Origin: FEN-1219 sp036563665
GTDB taxonomy: Bacteria; Pseudomonadota; Gammaproteobacteria; Steroidobacterales; Rariloculaceae
Assembly (NCBI GenBank): GCA_036563665.1
Contig: DATCLY010000050.1
Coordinates: forward strand, 1-7,556
DNA: 7,556 bases
Direction of reading: 5' to 3'
Part shown: positions 6,403 to 7,556 of the stretch, in pieces
Position numbering within the stretch: the first letter of the stretch is position 1
How the letters are laid out: each line of letters starts with the position of its first letter
Program-made: the position numbers and the translations under genes
Notes under the pieces: generated by a model
Seen by the model: the letters and a program-made list of their open reading frames with translations, nothing else
What the model was told of the DNA's origin: nothing
Database searches by the model: none

Positions 6403-6512
6403 TGCCGATCGCGAAGGACGCCGACCGGCCGCGGGGCGCGATGCGGCGCGCCCGGCGCGCGCGGCGGCCGGGCACCGATTGGGACGATGGCGGGTGGGAT
6501 GACCGGCGGGCG
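6403..6512. other. GC-rich gap between the nrdAB promoter and the 3' end of the DUF6152-type gene
   Basis: No gene is visible here. A 6-bp stem (6451-6456 with 6467-6472, loop 10) lies 40-60 bases past the stop of the DUF6152-type gene and could help end its transcript, but it has no T-run and the whole stretch is so GC-rich that such pairing is expected by chance. The upstream unit reads on the same strand as nrdA, so without termination here it would run into the nrdAB control region. Confidence 0.3.
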
Positions 6513-6914
6513 CTAGTCGCTGCCCGCCGAGCCGGTGAAGAGCTTGCGGCCGTCCTTCAAGGTGACGCTCGCGGCGTTGCCCACGTGCGGCGCGTTGCGG
6601 GCACGCCAGCCGGTGACCGTGACCTCGTCGCCGGGCTTCAGCGAGTCTCGCTTCCAGCCCTTCCGCATGAGCAGGTTCGGCGTCGTGAGCTCGAAGTCCC
6701 ACGTGACGCGCTCGCCGTTCTCGTCTTCCGCCTCCACGTAGAAGCGGGCGTGCGGGTTGGTCCACTCCACCTTCGAGACGATGCCCGTGACCTCGATCGG
6801 AAGGTCACGGCTGAACTCCGCCGAGAACGAGTGGTGGGCGAGGCTCGGCGAGGCCTGCAGGCAGCCGAGCGCAACCGCGACCATCCACGCCGCGCCTTTG
6901 CCGTCGATTTGCAT
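6513..6914 (-). CDS. DUF6152-type exported protein
   Basis: This is a small protein of 133 residues with an N-terminal signal peptide: MQIDGKGAAW, then a hydrophobic stretch MVAVALGCLQ, with likely cleavage at SPSLA before HHSFSAEF. The mature part is a small beta-rich domain with EVTGIVSKVEWTNPHARFYV, then WDFELTTPNLLMRKGW, then LKPGDEVTVTGWRARN. That pattern (HHSFSAEFD at the start, TGxVxxVEWxNPH, and a GDxVTVxGxxAR-type OB-like strand) is what I know as the DUF6152 family of periplasmic proteins of unknown function. I chose the ATG at 6912-6914 over the one at 6924-6926, because the only good Shine-Dalgarno sequence (GGAGG, 6920-6924) overlaps the latter and sits five bases before the former. 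It is 104 bases behind the partial gene upstream on the same strand and probably belongs to the same transcript, although a TAGAAT (6956 down to 6951) could be a separate -10 element. Confidence 0.8.
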   Translation of the reverse strand: MQIDGKGAAWMVAVALGCLQASPSLAHHSFSAEFSRDLPIEVTGIVSKVEWTNPHARFYVEAEDENGERVTWDFELTTPNLLMRKGWKRDSLKPGDEVTVTGWRARNAPHVGNAASVTLKDGRKLFTGSAGSD

Positions 6915-6919
6915 GCGAT

Positions 6920-6924
6920 CCTCC
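6920..6924 (-). promoter_or_regulatory. ribosome-binding site that sets the DUF6152-type start
   Basis: GGAGG on the minus strand lies inside the first possible start region (ATGGAGG) and five bases before the second ATG at 6914. It can only serve the second, so the four-residue longer version starting at 6926 is unlikely. Confidence 0.7.
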
Positions 6925-7018
6925 ATCGCGTTCTGGTCGTCCGTCGCCGAATTCTAGCGGCCGGGACGAAGCGCGCCATCACGGAATGTACCGTTGGGTG
7001 ACGCGCTCGCCCCGCCGG

Positions 7019-7556
7019 TCATTCGAAGCTGAAGATGTCGTCGTCCTCCGGCCTCTGCATGCCCTGCTCCCAGTACTTCTCCCAGATCTGGGCCCAGGGG
7101 CGGGCGTACATGTCCGGCACCTCGTAGTTGATGACCGTGCCGGGCGACACGGGCGTGGGCGTGCCCTCGACGGAGAAGATCGTCTGCACGCACTCGATGT
7201 ACACGTACGGATCGCCTTCCTCCGGGCCGCTCGTCTTCACGTAGTTGCGGATGATGCGCACCGGCTCCGCGAGCGCTTCGGGGTCGTAGAAGATCGCCTC
7301 GTGGTTCAACCCCAGGAACTTGCCGTTCTCGTCGCGGTTCGGCGTGTAGATCTCGATCGTCTGCATCTTGTTCGAGTGCTCGAACGCCGCATGCGTCTTC
7401 CAGCCCTGGATGTTGGACGTCCAGGTGATCAGCGTGTCGCCGTCCCAGAAGCCGATGGTCTCGCCGTACCAGCGCGGCACCGGCGGCCCGAGCCGCGGAA
7501 CGCCGCCCTTCGGCACGTCCTCCATGTTGAACTCGCGGCCGACGTGGATGTTGGTG
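7019..7556 (-). CDS. uncharacterised protein, C-terminal part (5' end outside window)
   Basis: The frame is open from the window edge (first visible residues TNIHVGREFN) to TGA at 7019-7021, about 178 residues. No named domain can be given with confidence. It contains WYGETIGFWDGDTLITWTSN, then MQTIEIYTP, then EAIFYDPEALAEPVRI. This resembles a large family of exported proteins of unknown function in Proteobacteria and Acidobacteria, which carry a GxWxGDTLVVxTTNF motif followed by an ERF/EIYT strand and a DPxxxxxP segment. The C-terminal end is very acidic (PEDDDIFSFE). The ATG at 7523-7525 lies inside this continuous homology and is not taken as the start. It stands directly upstream of the DUF6152-type gene, a pairing I recall as common, so the two are probably functional partners in the cell envelope. 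The role is unknown. Confidence 0.7.
   Translation of the reverse strand, partial: TNIHVGREFNMEDVPKGGVPRLGPPVPRWYGETIGFWDGDTLITWTSNIQGWKTHAAFEHSNKMQTIEIYTPNRDENGKFLGLNHEAIFYDPEALAEPVRIIRNYVKTSGPEEGDPYVYIECVQTIFSVEGTPTPVSPGTVINYEVPDMYARPWAQIWEKYWEQGMQRPEDDDIFSFE

Noticed and set aside
6152..6502. Several plus-strand open frames of 100-160 codons across 6027-6516
   Set aside because: They cross the nrdAB promoter, NrdR boxes and riboswitch, have no recognisable protein motif, and differ in composition from the real genes.
6951..6956. TAGAAT as a -10 element of a separate promoter for the DUF6152-type gene
   Set aside because: No acceptable -35 at 16-18 bp was found; kept only as a remark in the gene entry.

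Overview
This is a GC-rich chromosomal window. Its base composition, codon use and gene set suggest an uncultured or little-studied Pseudomonadota, most likely a gammaproteobacterium. The evidence is a class Ia ribonucleotide reductase under NrdR and cobalamin control, a DUF6152-type periplasmic protein with its usual companion family, and a secreted ankyrin protein coupled to an MBL-fold hydrolase. The taxonomic call is inference. No mobile element, CRISPR array, tRNA or rRNA was seen.

Layout from left to right. (1) The C-terminal part of an MBL-fold metallo-hydrolase (+), followed after one base by a long exported ankyrin-repeat protein (+). (2) A small heat-shock protein (+) with its own sigma-32-like promoter and strong ribosome-binding site. 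(3) A perfect 12-bp inverted repeat that ends the hsp20 unit and lies between it and the convergent nrdB. (4) The nrdA-nrdB operon on the minus strand, whose stop and start codons overlap as ATGA. (5) A control region of about 375 bases upstream of nrdA. In transcription order it holds a -35/-10 promoter, two NrdR-box-like palindromes with 16 bp between them (the first covers the -10), a cobalamin (B12) riboswitch with all the main conserved blocks, and then a 140-base expression platform and the nrdA ribosome-binding site. (6) On the minus strand, a DUF6152-type exported protein and, upstream of it, the C-terminal part of a protein related to a large uncharacterised exported family; this gene is cut by the window edge.

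How it fits together. The most informative part is the nrdAB control region. Transcription initiation appears to be set by NrdR, which senses ATP/dATP, and the leader RNA appears to sense adenosylcobalamin. The usual reading, known from Streptomyces and some proteobacteria, is that the oxygen-dependent class Ia enzyme is switched off when B12 is available for a class II (NrdJ) reductase encoded elsewhere. The individual parts are known families. What deserves a second look is their compact and partly overlapping arrangement. I found no clear undescribed system in the window.
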